Positions 1 through 7,810 of a stretch of 64,000 nucleotides of DNA are shown piece after piece (positions within the stretch are counted from its first letter, which is position 1; every line of letters starts with the position of its first letter). The DNA lies in assembly GCF_017104715.1 (NCBI RefSeq), contig NZ_JAAGPI010000011.1:186001-250000 (forward strand), given 5' to 3'. A program made the translations under genes and the position numbers. The notes under the pieces were generated by a model, which did not search any database, had not been told where the DNA came from, and worked only from the letters and a program-made list of their open reading frames with translations. This stretch comes from Burkholderia sp. Ac-20365. GTDB taxonomy: Bacteria > Pseudomonadota > Gammaproteobacteria > Burkholderiales > Burkholderiaceae.

Positions 1-1575
1 GTGCGCCTTGGTGACGCTGCGGCAGTTCTTCACTGCCACGATACGCTTGCTCAGCCCATAGCGCTCGCCAATGCCTGCATCCAGCGACATCTGCGACACG
101 AACGTCAGCGACGTGCGTCCCAACGCACCGCCGCGCGTGGCGAACATCTCGCGATAGTGCACCGGCTGCGGCGTTGGAATCGATGCGTTCGGGTCGCCCA
201 TCTGCGCCATCGCGATCATGCCGCCCTTGAGAATCAGAGCAGGCTTGATGCCGAAAAACGCGGGTTCCCAGAACACGATATCTGCCCACTTGCCCGGCTC
301 GATCGAACCGACTTCATGCGCGATGCCATGCGTCAACGCCGGGTTGATCGTGTACTTCGCCACATATCGCTTCGCGCGGAAGTTGTCGTTGCGCGCGTTG
401 TCTTCGGGCAGCGCACCGCGCTGCACCTTCATCTTGTGCGCTGTTTGCCACGTGCGGATGATCACTTCGCCCACACGGCCCATTGCCTGCGAGTCCGACG
501 AAATCATCGACAGCGCGCCAAGGTCGTGAAGAATGTCTTCGGCGGCAATCGTCTCGCGGCGAATGCGCGATTCGGCGAACGCGATATCTTCGGCGATCGA
601 CGGATCGAGGTGATGGCAGACCATCAACATGTCGAGGTGTTCGTCGAGCGTGTTGACGGTGTACGGCCGCGTTGGATTCGTCGACGACGGCAGCACGTTC
701 GATTCGCCGCACACCTTGATGATGTCCGGCGCGTGGCCGCCGCCTGCGCCTTCCGTGTGATACGTGTGGATCGTGCGGCCCTTGAACGCAGCAACCGTTG
801 CTTCGACGAAGCCCGCTTCGTTCAGCGTGTCCGTGTGGATCGCGACTTGCGTGTCGGTGTCGTCGGCGACGGACAGGCAGTTGTCGATCGCGGCGGGCGT
901 CGTGCCCCAGTCTTCGTGCAGCTTCAGGCCGATCGCGCCCGCTGCGATCTGTTCGAGCGCGGGCTGCGGCTGGCTCACGTTGCCCTTGCCGAGAAAGCCG
1001 AGATTCATCGGATAACCATCGGCGGCCTGCAGCATGCGTTCCATGTGCCACGGTCCGGGCGTGCAGGTGGTGGCGTTGGTGCCCGTTGCCGGACCCGTGC
1101 CGCCGCCGAGCATCGTCGTCACGCCGCTCGCGAGCGCTTCGTCGATCTGCTGCGGGCTGATGAAGTGAATGTGCGTATCGATGCCGCCCGCCGTCACGAT
1201 CATTCCTTCGCCCGCGATCACTTCCGTCGCGGCGCCGATGGCGATCGTCACGCCCGGCTGGATATCCGGATTGCCCGCCTTGCCGATGGCCGCAATGCGG
1301 CCGTTCTTGATGCCGATGTCGGCCTTGACGATGCCCCAGTGATCGAGGATCAGCGCGTTCGTCACGACGGTATCGACGACGTCGGCGGCGACGCGTTGCG
1401 ACTGGCCCATGCCGTCGCGAATCACCTTGCCGCCGCCGAATTTCACTTCTTCGCCGTAGATCGTGTAGTCGCGTTCGACTTCGATCAGCAGTTCCGTGTC
1501 CGCGAGGCGCACGCGGTCGCCCGTGGTCGGGCCGAACATTTCCGCGTATGCGCGGCGGCCAATGCGTAATGTCAT
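1..1575 (-). CDS. ureC: Urease alpha (catalytic) subunit, 3' end beyond the window
   Basis: Catalytic subunit of cytoplasmic nickel urease, which hydrolyses urea to ammonia and carbamate. The reverse translation starts MTLRIGRRAYAEMFGPT and shows the metal-site residues: the His-Ile-His pair near residues 135-137, the carbamylated Lys in GLKLHEDW near 218, and the HTYHTEGAGGGHAPD segment with further nickel and flap histidines. About 525 of the roughly 568 residues usual for the family are present, and the C-terminus lies left of the window. It follows ureA and ureB on the same strand after a 70-bp gap. No damage is visible in the part seen. Confidence 0.97.
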   Translation of the reverse strand, partial: MTLRIGRRAYAEMFGPTTGDRVRLADTELLIEVERDYTIYGEEVKFGGGKVIRDGMGQSQRVAADVVDTVVTNALILDHWGIVKADIGIKNGRIAAIGKAGNPDIQPGVTIAIGAATEVIAGEGMIVTAGGIDTHIHFISPQQIDEALASGVTTMLGGGTGPATGTNATTCTPGPWHMERMLQAADGYPMNLGFLGKGNVSQPQPALEQIAAGAIGLKLHEDWGTTPAAIDNCLSVADDTDTQVAIHTDTLNEAGFVEATVAAFKGRTIHTYHTEGAGGGHAPDIIKVCGESNVLPSSTNPTRPYTVNTLDEHLDMLMVCHHLDPSIAEDIAFAESRIRRETIAAEDILHDLGALSMISSDSQAMGRVGEVIIRTWQTAHKMKVQRGALPEDNARNDNFRAKRYVAKYTINPALTHGIAHEVGSIEPGKWADIVFWEPAFFGIKPALILKGGMIAMAQMGDPNASIPTPQPVHYREMFATRGGALGRTSLTFVSQMSLDAGIGERYGLSKRIVAVKNCRSVTKAH

Positions 1576-1645
1576 GTTGTGAGGTTCCCGAGTTTTTCCG
1601 CTATTTCCCGCTACTTCCCGCGAATATCTGCAGTTGCGCAGCGGA

Positions 1646-1951
1646 TCAGAGCTTGCCCATCACCTTGCCGTTGAAGCCGTAGACGACGCGATCACCCGCC
1701 AGTTCGACGAGTTCGACTGTGCGTTCCTGGCCCGGCTCGAAGCGCACGGCGGTACCGGCCGCGATGTTCAGGCGAAAGCCGCGCGCGGCTTCGCGATCGA
1801 ATGAAAGCGCGCTGTTGACTTCGTAGAAGTGGTAATGCGAGCCGACCTGCACGGGCCGGTCGCCCGTGTTCGATACCGTGACCGAAACGGTCGCGCGGCC
1901 TGCGTTGAGTTCGAGTTCGCCGTCGTCGGTAATCAGTTCACCTGGGATCAT
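1646..1951 (-). CDS. ureB: Urease beta subunit
   Basis: 101-residue beta subunit of urease, the normal length for organisms that keep UreA and UreB as separate polypeptides. It begins MIPGELITDDGELELNAGR and contains the family segment QVGSHYHFYEVN. It forms part of the trimer of (alpha-beta-gamma) units with UreA and UreC. The start lies 10 bp after the ureA stop, so the two are translated from one message. Confidence 0.97.
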   Translation of the reverse strand: MIPGELITDDGELELNAGRATVSVTVSNTGDRPVQVGSHYHFYEVNSALSFDREAARGFRLNIAAGTAVRFEPGQERTVELVELAGDRVVYGFNGKVMGKL

Positions 1952-1961
1952 GCGCGCCTCG

Positions 1962-2264
1962 TCACGGAATGGGGTGATGGACGGTCACGAGCTTCGTGCC
2001 ATCGGGGAAGGTGGCTTCGACCTGGATATCGGGAATCATCTCGGGCACGCCTTCCATCACGTCGTCGCGCGTGAGCAGCGTGGTGCCGTAGTGCATCACT
2101 TCGGCAACCGTCTTGCCGTCGCGCGCGGCTTCCATCAGCGCGGCCGTGATGAACGCGACGGCTTCCGGATAGTTGAGCTTGAGGCCGCGTGCGCGGCGAC
2201 GTTCCGCGAGCAGCGCGGCCGTGAAGATCAGGAGTTTGTCTCTTTCGCGTGGAGTGAGCTTCAT
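1962..2264 (-). CDS. ureA: Urease gamma subunit
   Basis: 100-residue gamma subunit, opening MKLTPRERDKLLIFTAAL as is standard for UreA, with the conserved LNYPEAVAFI and DVMEGVPEMIPDIQVEATF blocks. It is the first of the three structural urease genes in this direction. A 132-bp gap separates it from the upstream binding-protein gene, so ureABC may have its own promoter there, although no strong consensus was found. Confidence 0.97.
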   Translation of the reverse strand: MKLTPRERDKLLIFTAALLAERRRARGLKLNYPEAVAFITAALMEAARDGKTVAEVMHYGTTLLTRDDVMEGVPEMIPDIQVEATFPDGTKLVTVHHPIP

Positions 2265-2396
2265 CGCATTCGTTGTTGGTTATGCCCATGAGCGTGGGCC
2301 GCGCGGATCATTCTATGGCGGGACGCGCTCGCGATGCTACCGGTATCGCGCGTCGTATGTGCCGGCTCACGATACCAGTTTCGACCGACGCGCTGC

Positions 2397-3200
2397 TTAC
2401 AGATCGGCAGGCAAGGGCGCGCCGAACCACTTCTTCGACATCGTGTTCAACGTGCCGTCCTGCTTCGCCTGTGCGATTGCTGCATCGACCTTCTGCTGCA
2501 GGCGCGGCTCGTTTTTATTCATGCCGACGAAGCACGGCGAGTTCTTGATGACGAACTTCGGTTCCGGACGACGCGGCGGGTTCTTCGAAAGAATGGCGGC
2601 CGCCACGATGTTGCCCGCTGCGATCAGCTGCACCTGGCCCGACAGGAACGCGGCAATGGTCGCATTGTTGTCTTCGAAGCGCTTGATGGTCGCGTTCGGC
2701 GCCATCTGCGTGAGCGCGATTTCTTCGAGTGCGCCGCGTGTGGCGCCAACCGTCTTGCCGGTCAGATCGGCGGGGCCGCTGACCTTGACGTCGGCGGGAC
2801 CGAACACGCCCTGATAGTACGGCGCGTAAGGCGTCGAAAAGTCGATCACCTTCTCGCGCTCGGGCGTCTTGCCAAGCGACGAGATCACGAGATCGACCTT
2901 GTTGGTTTGCAGATACGGAATGCGGTTTGCGCTGTTGACGGGCACGAGTTCGAGCTTCACGTTCATCGACTTCGCGAGCAGCGCGGCCGTGTCGATGTCG
3001 TAGCCTTGCGGCTTGAGGTCCGGGCCGACGGCGCCGAACGGCGGATAGTCTTCGGGCACGGCAACCTTGAGGACACCTGCCTTGGCGATGTTGTCGAGCG
3101 CATCGGCGTGCGCGAGGGGCGCGGCGAGCGTCAGGAGCGGCGAGAGCAGCAGGGCGGCGAGCCACGCGCGGCGCGGGCGATGAGCGGTGGATTGGGTCAT
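2397..3200 (-). CDS. Polar amino-acid type ABC transporter substrate-binding protein (solute-binding family 3)
   Basis: 267 residues: a signal peptide (about 1-32, ending LAHADA), then a bacterial solute-binding family 3 domain with the typical opening AGVLKVAVPEDYPPFG, the ligand-site stretch KTPEREKVIDFSTPY and GKTVGATRGA. It should deliver a small, probably amino-acid-like ligand to an inner-membrane permease, but no permease or ATPase of this class is in the window. It sits between ureD and ureA on the same strand, an unusual place, so its ligand may be linked to nitrogen supply. The ligand cannot be told from sequence. Confidence 0.88.
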   Translation of the reverse strand: MTQSTAHRPRRAWLAALLLSPLLTLAAPLAHADALDNIAKAGVLKVAVPEDYPPFGAVGPDLKPQGYDIDTAALLAKSMNVKLELVPVNSANRIPYLQTNKVDLVISSLGKTPEREKVIDFSTPYAPYYQGVFGPADVKVSGPADLTGKTVGATRGALEEIALTQMAPNATIKRFEDNNATIAAFLSGQVQLIAAGNIVAAAILSKNPPRRPEPKFVIKNSPCFVGMNKNEPRLQQKVDAAIAQAKQDGTLNTMSKKWFGAPLPADL

Positions 3201-3394
3201 GTTGGCGATCAGCTTCGGCGTGTGATTTTTAGCGGGCTTCGCGAGGCGCCGAACAATGCGGCGTTTCGCGAGGCGCCATTAGCAGCAAGGGCTATGCCAT
3301 GCAGTGGGCGCAAGGCTTTCCCGATGCTTGCATACGCCGTTGCACCACGCTGGCGCGAAGCGATGCCCGAAGTTGGTGCGTTGAACCGGGTCGC

Positions 3395-4273
3395 TCAGGT
3401 CGTCCAGAGACGCAGCGGCATCGAATCGACCTGATGCACGATGGGCCGCAGATGCAGCCAGCAGCGAGTCAATGCTTGCTGGAGTGTCTCCATCGAACGG
3501 GCGACTGCCCGCACGATCATCACGCCGTCGCACACGCACGAAGCGGCGGCGCGAATCGAGTCGTCGAACGGAAGCTGCGCGGTGAGCGATTCGGCGAGTT
3601 CATCGTTGCAGCGCGGGCTGACCGCCCACAACGTGCCGAACGCGGGGAAACCGGCGAGTCCTTGCGGCGCGGCGCGCAGCGGATCGCCAGCGGCGAGCTT
3701 CGTGCGCTCGAACCACAATGGCTTACCATCGGCCCCGACGATGCGCGACACGGCGCGCAGATGTCCCGCCGACCACGTTTCGCCCGCCGCCTGCCGGCCG
3801 AGTTGCGTCGCGTCCCAGCCGAGCGCGGTGGCGCCTTCGTCGAGTGTCAGCGAGAAGTCGAGCGAAGCATTCGCGTGATCGAAGACGATGTTGTTCTGCG
3901 GCAGCCAGTCGAGCTTCGCGTGCGCGCCGACGCGGATGGCGATGTGCTGCTGCGCCTCGCGTCCGTTGGACTTGTACCATTTCGTCGCGCCGGGCGTGGT
4001 GAGCACGGCATGCGTGCCGGCATCGAGGCGGATATCGATATCGAGCCGATCACCACCCGCGACGCCACCAGGCGGATGCACGATGACGGCATGACAGACG
4101 GACGGCCCTTCGGGATAAAGAGGCCGTTGAAGTCGCAGCGGACCTTCATGCAGCCGATGGGCGAGGGTGGTCCGTTCGCCGTGTTTCGCGAAGCCGAGCT
4201 CGAGCCGTGCGCGCCATAGTGCGTGCGACGGATCGATGGTGGCGAGAGTGGTGTGTTGTTCGTGAAGCGACAT
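3395..4273 (-). CDS. ureD: Urease accessory protein UreD
   Basis: 292-residue UreD (UreH) protein, the scaffold that binds apo-urease and recruits UreF and UreG for nickel insertion. Recognisable blocks are the GPLRLQRPLYPEG segment, the VIVHPPGGVAGGDRL signature and GATKWYKSNGR. It is co-directional with urtE, 32 bp downstream, and precedes the structural genes, with one binding-protein gene in between. ureE, ureF and ureG are not in the window and probably follow ureC. Confidence 0.95.
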   Translation of the reverse strand: MSLHEQHTTLATIDPSHALWRARLELGFAKHGERTTLAHRLHEGPLRLQRPLYPEGPSVCHAVIVHPPGGVAGGDRLDIDIRLDAGTHAVLTTPGATKWYKSNGREAQQHIAIRVGAHAKLDWLPQNNIVFDHANASLDFSLTLDEGATALGWDATQLGRQAAGETWSAGHLRAVSRIVGADGKPLWFERTKLAAGDPLRAAPQGLAGFPAFGTLWAVSPRCNDELAESLTAQLPFDDSIRAAASCVCDGVMIVRAVARSMETLQQALTRCWLHLRPIVHQVDSMPLRLWTT

Positions 4274-4305
4274 GCGGCGAGGATAGCAGCTAAAGGGCCT
4301 CGCCG

Positions 4306-4998
4306 TTATACCGCGATCAGCGTGCGCACGCCGTCGTTGTCCATGTTGACGCCTTCGCCGCCCGCGATGATTTCGCCGCGGCTCATGACCCAGTAGCGGT
4401 CGGCGATTTCTTTGGCGAAGTCGTAGTATTGCTCGACGAGCAGGACGGTCAGGCCCATTTCTTCTACCAGCTGGCGTAGCGTTCTGCCGATGTCCTGGAT
4501 GATGGACGGTTGAATGCCTTCTGTCGGTTCATCGAGGATCAATAGCTGCGGTTCGCTCATCAGTGCCCGGCCGATTGCGAGTTGTTGCTGCTGGCCGCCG
4601 GAGAGGTCGCCGCCGCGTCTTGCTTTCATGTCCTTCAGGACGGGGAATAGCTCGTAGATGCGGTCCGGGATTTTCTTTGGGGCTTTTTTGCTGGCGGCGC
4701 CGACTAGCAGGTTTTCTTCTACCGTGAGTCTCGGGAAGATGTCTCTGCCTTGTGGCACATAGGCTAGTCCTTGCGCTACGCGCGCATGTGGGGCGAGTTT
4801 GGTTATGGCTGTGTCGCGCCATTTGATTTCGCCGGTCTTGATGGGGACTACGCCCATTAGCGTTCTTAATAGCGTCGTCTTGCCTACGCCGTTGCGGCCA
4901 AGTAATACCGTTAGCTTGCCGTCCGGCACCGTGAGCTTCACATTGCGCAGGATGTGGCTGCCGCCGTAGTACTGGTTCAGGTTTTCTACTTCAAGCAT
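4306..4998 (-). CDS. urtE: Urea ABC transporter ATP-binding protein UrtE
   Basis: One of two ATPases of the urea importer UrtABCDE. Starting at MLEVENLNQYYGG gives 230 residues, with Walker A (GRNGVGKTTLL), the signature LSGGQQQQLAIGRAL and Walker B LLILDEPTEG. This start is preceded by an AGAGGA ribosome site. A longer reading adds about 39 residues beginning MPPRTGAT, but these are translated from the neighbouring repeat element and are not part of the protein. The gene is parted from urtD by that element. The half nearest the element has an A+C-rich coding strand unlike ureC. Confidence 0.96.
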   Translation of the reverse strand: MLEVENLNQYYGGSHILRNVKLTVPDGKLTVLLGRNGVGKTTLLRTLMGVVPIKTGEIKWRDTAITKLAPHARVAQGLAYVPQGRDIFPRLTVEENLLVGAASKKAPKKIPDRIYELFPVLKDMKARRGGDLSGGQQQQLAIGRALMSEPQLLILDEPTEGIQPSIIQDIGRTLRQLVEEMGLTVLLVEQYYDFAKEIADRYWVMSRGEIIAGGEGVNMDNDGVRTLIAV

Positions 4999-5009
4999 TT
5001 TGTGTTTCC

Positions 5010-5757
5010 TCTTTGCTTCTTTGGCCTGCGGCGGGGTTTGGTTTTGGTTTTGCTGTCGCTGGCATCCGCGATGTGTTTTGCCTGTTTCACGCGTTGCCCC
5101 TGTGCGGGGCGGCACCTACTTTTCTTTGCCGCGGCAAAGAAAAGTAGGCAAAAGAAAGCCGCTGAACACCGCCAGCGCTTGTTCCTGCCTGAGGGCCCCC
5201 AACAGTTCCTCCACTTCAAACGGCAACCTGCTTTTCACTGCCCGTTACCAACTCCCTTATTGAGCGCCTCACCCGCTTCACGCTCCCGCGTCGCCGCATG
5301 CGCGATCAAATCGCTCGCGTTCTATAGCGGCAAACTGTGTGTAGGCTGCCGCGGCGTATGCGCTCCACTCCAGACTGAAAAACACGATCGGTGTCGTAGA
5401 AACGCTGACGTGTGAAGCACTACGACCTACACACAGTTTGCCACCTGGGCGGCAGTAACCGTTCGCTGCCGCCGCCAACACTACGGGCGATGGAAGTGGG
5501 TGATGCGTTCATTCGAAGCGTTGGCAACGGGCGATGAATTAGCGTGATGTCGTTTGAAGCATAAGAACCTTTGGGGGCCCTCAGGCGGTGGTCAAGAACG
5601 GGCGGTGTTAGCCCGCTTTCTTTGCTTACTTTCTTTGCGGCGGCAAAGAAAGTAAGTGCCGCCCCGCACAGGGGCAACGCATGAAGCACCAGTAACCAAA
5701 CGCGGATGCCAGCGAAACCAAAAGCAAACCACCCCAGCGTCGCAGACAAAAAACCAG
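5010..5757. repeat. Giant nested inverted-repeat element, copy A (between urtD and urtE)
   Basis: About 748 bp with no believable gene. The two ends mirror each other: GCTGGCATCCGCG plus GCCCCTGTGCGGGGCGGCAC on the left, their complements on the right. The left arm holds a perfect 34-bp palindrome at 5115-5148 (half: CCTACTTTTCTTTGCCG). The right arm holds the near-palindrome CTTACTTTCTTTGC and its complement. In the middle, GGCAAACTGTGTGTAGG at 5329-5345 faces its exact complement at 5426-5442. Three more copies are in the window. The right end stops a few bases before the urtD stop codon, and the element splits the urt operon. Role unknown. Confidence 0.92.
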
Positions 5758-5761
5758 ATAT

Positions 5762-6625
5762 TCACCGCCCCAGGTAGCTCTCAACCACAGCCGCATCCCG
5801 TTTAACATCATCAAGCGTACCTTGAGCAAGCACCCGGCCCTCGGCCATAACAGTGACGCGACCGGCATCGCCAGCCAAAGCAGCAACAAACTCCATATCA
5901 TGCTCAACAACCATCATCGAGCAGGTCCCACGCAAGTGGTTAAGGAGAGCTGCTAACTCCATAGTCTCATCATCAGTCATGCCAGCCGCAGGCTCATCTA
6001 GCAACAAAAGAGCAGGCTGCTGCATCAGCAACATCCCAATCTCGAGCCGTTGCTTCTGCCCATGAGAAAGCTCCCCAGCAGGCCGCCGCGCCTCGCCTTC
6101 GAGACGAATCAACGACAATGTCTCTTCAATCCGTGCCTGCGCACCACGATCCAGCCGCGCGCGCAAAGAAGCAAACCAGCCCTTGTCGGTCTTCATCGCA
6201 AGCTCGAGGTTCTCCCACACAGGATGCTGCTCGAACACAGTCGGCTTCTGAAACTTGCGACCAATCCCCGCGCGAGCAATAGAAGGCTCGTTCATCCGCG
6301 TGAGATCGATGGTCTGCCCGAGAAACACCTTGCCCGAATCAGGCGAAGTCTTTCCGGTAATCACATCCATCATCGTCGTCTTGCCCGCGCCATTCGGACC
6401 AATGATGCAACGCAGTTCGCCAACATCAATGGATAACGACAGCGCATTCAACGCGCGAAACCCGTCGAACGAAACGGTCACATCTTCCAGATAAAGAATC
6501 GCACCATGCGATGTATCGATCTCGCCAGGCGTCACCGCGCGGCCCATCATCGCTACGCCTGACAACGCGCGGCCATCGTTTTCGTCGGGATGGGAAAGGT
6601 CTGGAACCATCGGGTTTTCGTTCAT
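5762..6625 (-). CDS. urtD: Urea ABC transporter ATP-binding protein UrtD
   Basis: 287-residue ATPase starting MNENPMVPDLSHPDEND after a strong AGGAGGA ribosome site. An N-terminal tail of about 40 residues precedes the ABC domain. Walker A is GPNGAGKTTMMD, the signature LSHGQKQRLEIGM, and Walker B LLLLDEPAAGM. Its start overlaps the urtC stop by one base (TGATG), showing translational coupling. The 3' half, next to the repeat element, is A+C-rich on the plus strand. Confidence 0.96.
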   Translation of the reverse strand: MNENPMVPDLSHPDENDGRALSGVAMMGRAVTPGEIDTSHGAILYLEDVTVSFDGFRALNALSLSIDVGELRCIIGPNGAGKTTMMDVITGKTSPDSGKVFLGQTIDLTRMNEPSIARAGIGRKFQKPTVFEQHPVWENLELAMKTDKGWFASLRARLDRGAQARIEETLSLIRLEGEARRPAGELSHGQKQRLEIGMLLMQQPALLLLDEPAAGMTDDETMELAALLNHLRGTCSMMVVEHDMEFVAALAGDAGRVTVMAEGRVLAQGTLDDVKRDAAVVESYLGR

Positions 6626-7809
6626 CAACGGTTCCTCCTGCGCGTTACGAGCTCGAATAGCCCCATGATGCCGTTCGGCAGCAGCAGCGGCACGAGCACG
6701 AAGATCAGACCCAGGAAGAACAGCCAGTACTCCGCAAAATAAGCCGTGAAAAAGCTCTTCGCACCATTCACCGCAAACGCGCCGATGATCGGCCCGATCA
6801 GTGTGCCGCGTCCGCCCACCGCAACCCAGATCGCCATTTCGATCGAGTTGCCCGGCGACATCTCGCCAGGATTGATGATGCCCACCTGCGGCACATACAG
6901 CGCGCCCGCAATCCCGCACAGCACCGCCGACACCGTCCAGATGAAGAGCTTGTACGCAAGCGGGCTATAGCCGAGGAACATCAGCCGCGTCTCGCCGTCG
7001 CGCACCGCCGTCACGACGCGCCCGAGCTTCGATGTCACGATCGCGCGCGCGCCGATGAACGCGAGCACCAGCACCGCGAACGTCAGAAGAAAGAGCGCGG
7101 TCCGCGTGCCGGCATGCGTGATCGGGAAGCCCGCGATCCGCTTGAAATCGGTGAAGCCGTTGTTGCCGCCGAAGCCCGTTTCGTTGCGATAGAAGAGCAG
7201 CATCGCAGCGAACGTCATCGCCTGCGTGATGATCGACAGATACACGCCCTTCACGCGCGAGCGGAACGTGAAGAAGCCGAACACCCACGCAAGCACGGCC
7301 GGCACCAGTACCACCAGCAGCAGTGCATACGCGAGATGCTGCGTGCCTTCCCAGTACCACGGCAACTGATGCCAGTCGAGAAACACCATGAAGTCGGGCA
7401 GGTCGCTGCCGTACTTGCCGTCGTGGCCGATCGCGCGCATCAGGTACATGCCGATCGCGTAGCCGCCAAGCGCAAAGAACAGGCCGTGGCCGAGGCTCAG
7501 GATGCCGCAGTAGCCCCACACGAGATCGAGCGCGAGCGCGGCGATTGCGTAGCACATGAATTTGCCCGTGATCGTCATCGCATACGCGGACAGATGGAAC
7601 GTGCTGGTCTCCGGCAGCACCAGCGCGGAGAACGGCACGCCGAGTCCGATCACGATGATCAGCGCGATCAGGAATTGCCACGCGCGGCGCGACAGCAGGG
7701 CAGGGCGCGGCGGCAAGCCGAGCGCGAAGCCCGCGAGGCGTTCGCGCTCGCTCCCGGCTGCGTCGAGCGATTCGACGGACGTGGAAGCGGAAGAAGTCGC
7801 GGATGTCAT
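6625..7809 (-). CDS. urtC: Urea ABC transporter permease UrtC
   Basis: 394-residue LivM-type permease, all hydrophobic segments after a polar N-terminal tail of about 40 residues. The core has the family motif ALDLVWGYCGILSLGHGLFF and GYAIGMYLMRAIG. It pairs with UrtB to form the membrane channel for urea. It is separated from urtB by one base and overlaps urtD. Confidence 0.95.
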   Translation of the reverse strand: MTSATSSASTSVESLDAAGSERERLAGFALGLPPRPALLSRRAWQFLIALIIVIGLGVPFSALVLPETSTFHLSAYAMTITGKFMCYAIAALALDLVWGYCGILSLGHGLFFALGGYAIGMYLMRAIGHDGKYGSDLPDFMVFLDWHQLPWYWEGTQHLAYALLLVVLVPAVLAWVFGFFTFRSRVKGVYLSIITQAMTFAAMLLFYRNETGFGGNNGFTDFKRIAGFPITHAGTRTALFLLTFAVLVLAFIGARAIVTSKLGRVVTAVRDGETRLMFLGYSPLAYKLFIWTVSAVLCGIAGALYVPQVGIINPGEMSPGNSIEMAIWVAVGGRGTLIGPIIGAFAVNGAKSFFTAYFAEYWLFFLGLIFVLVPLLLPNGIMGLFELVTRRRNR

Positions 7810-7810
7810 C

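Noticed and set aside
1..1569. 522-codon open frame on the plus strand
   Set aside because: It is the antisense shadow of ureC, whose motifs are intact on the minus strand; the plus translation is Arg/His-rich with no family feature.
4954..5415. Short frames inside the repeat elements (also near 18.5, 34.1 and 45.7 kb)
   Set aside because: They follow the inverted repeats on both strands, lack ribosome sites and are not conserved as proteins between copies.
5010..5757. Simple rho-independent terminator as the whole explanation of the repeat
   Set aside because: The arms contain terminator-like stems, but the 730-760 bp nested symmetry, the central pair and the position within operons go beyond a terminator.
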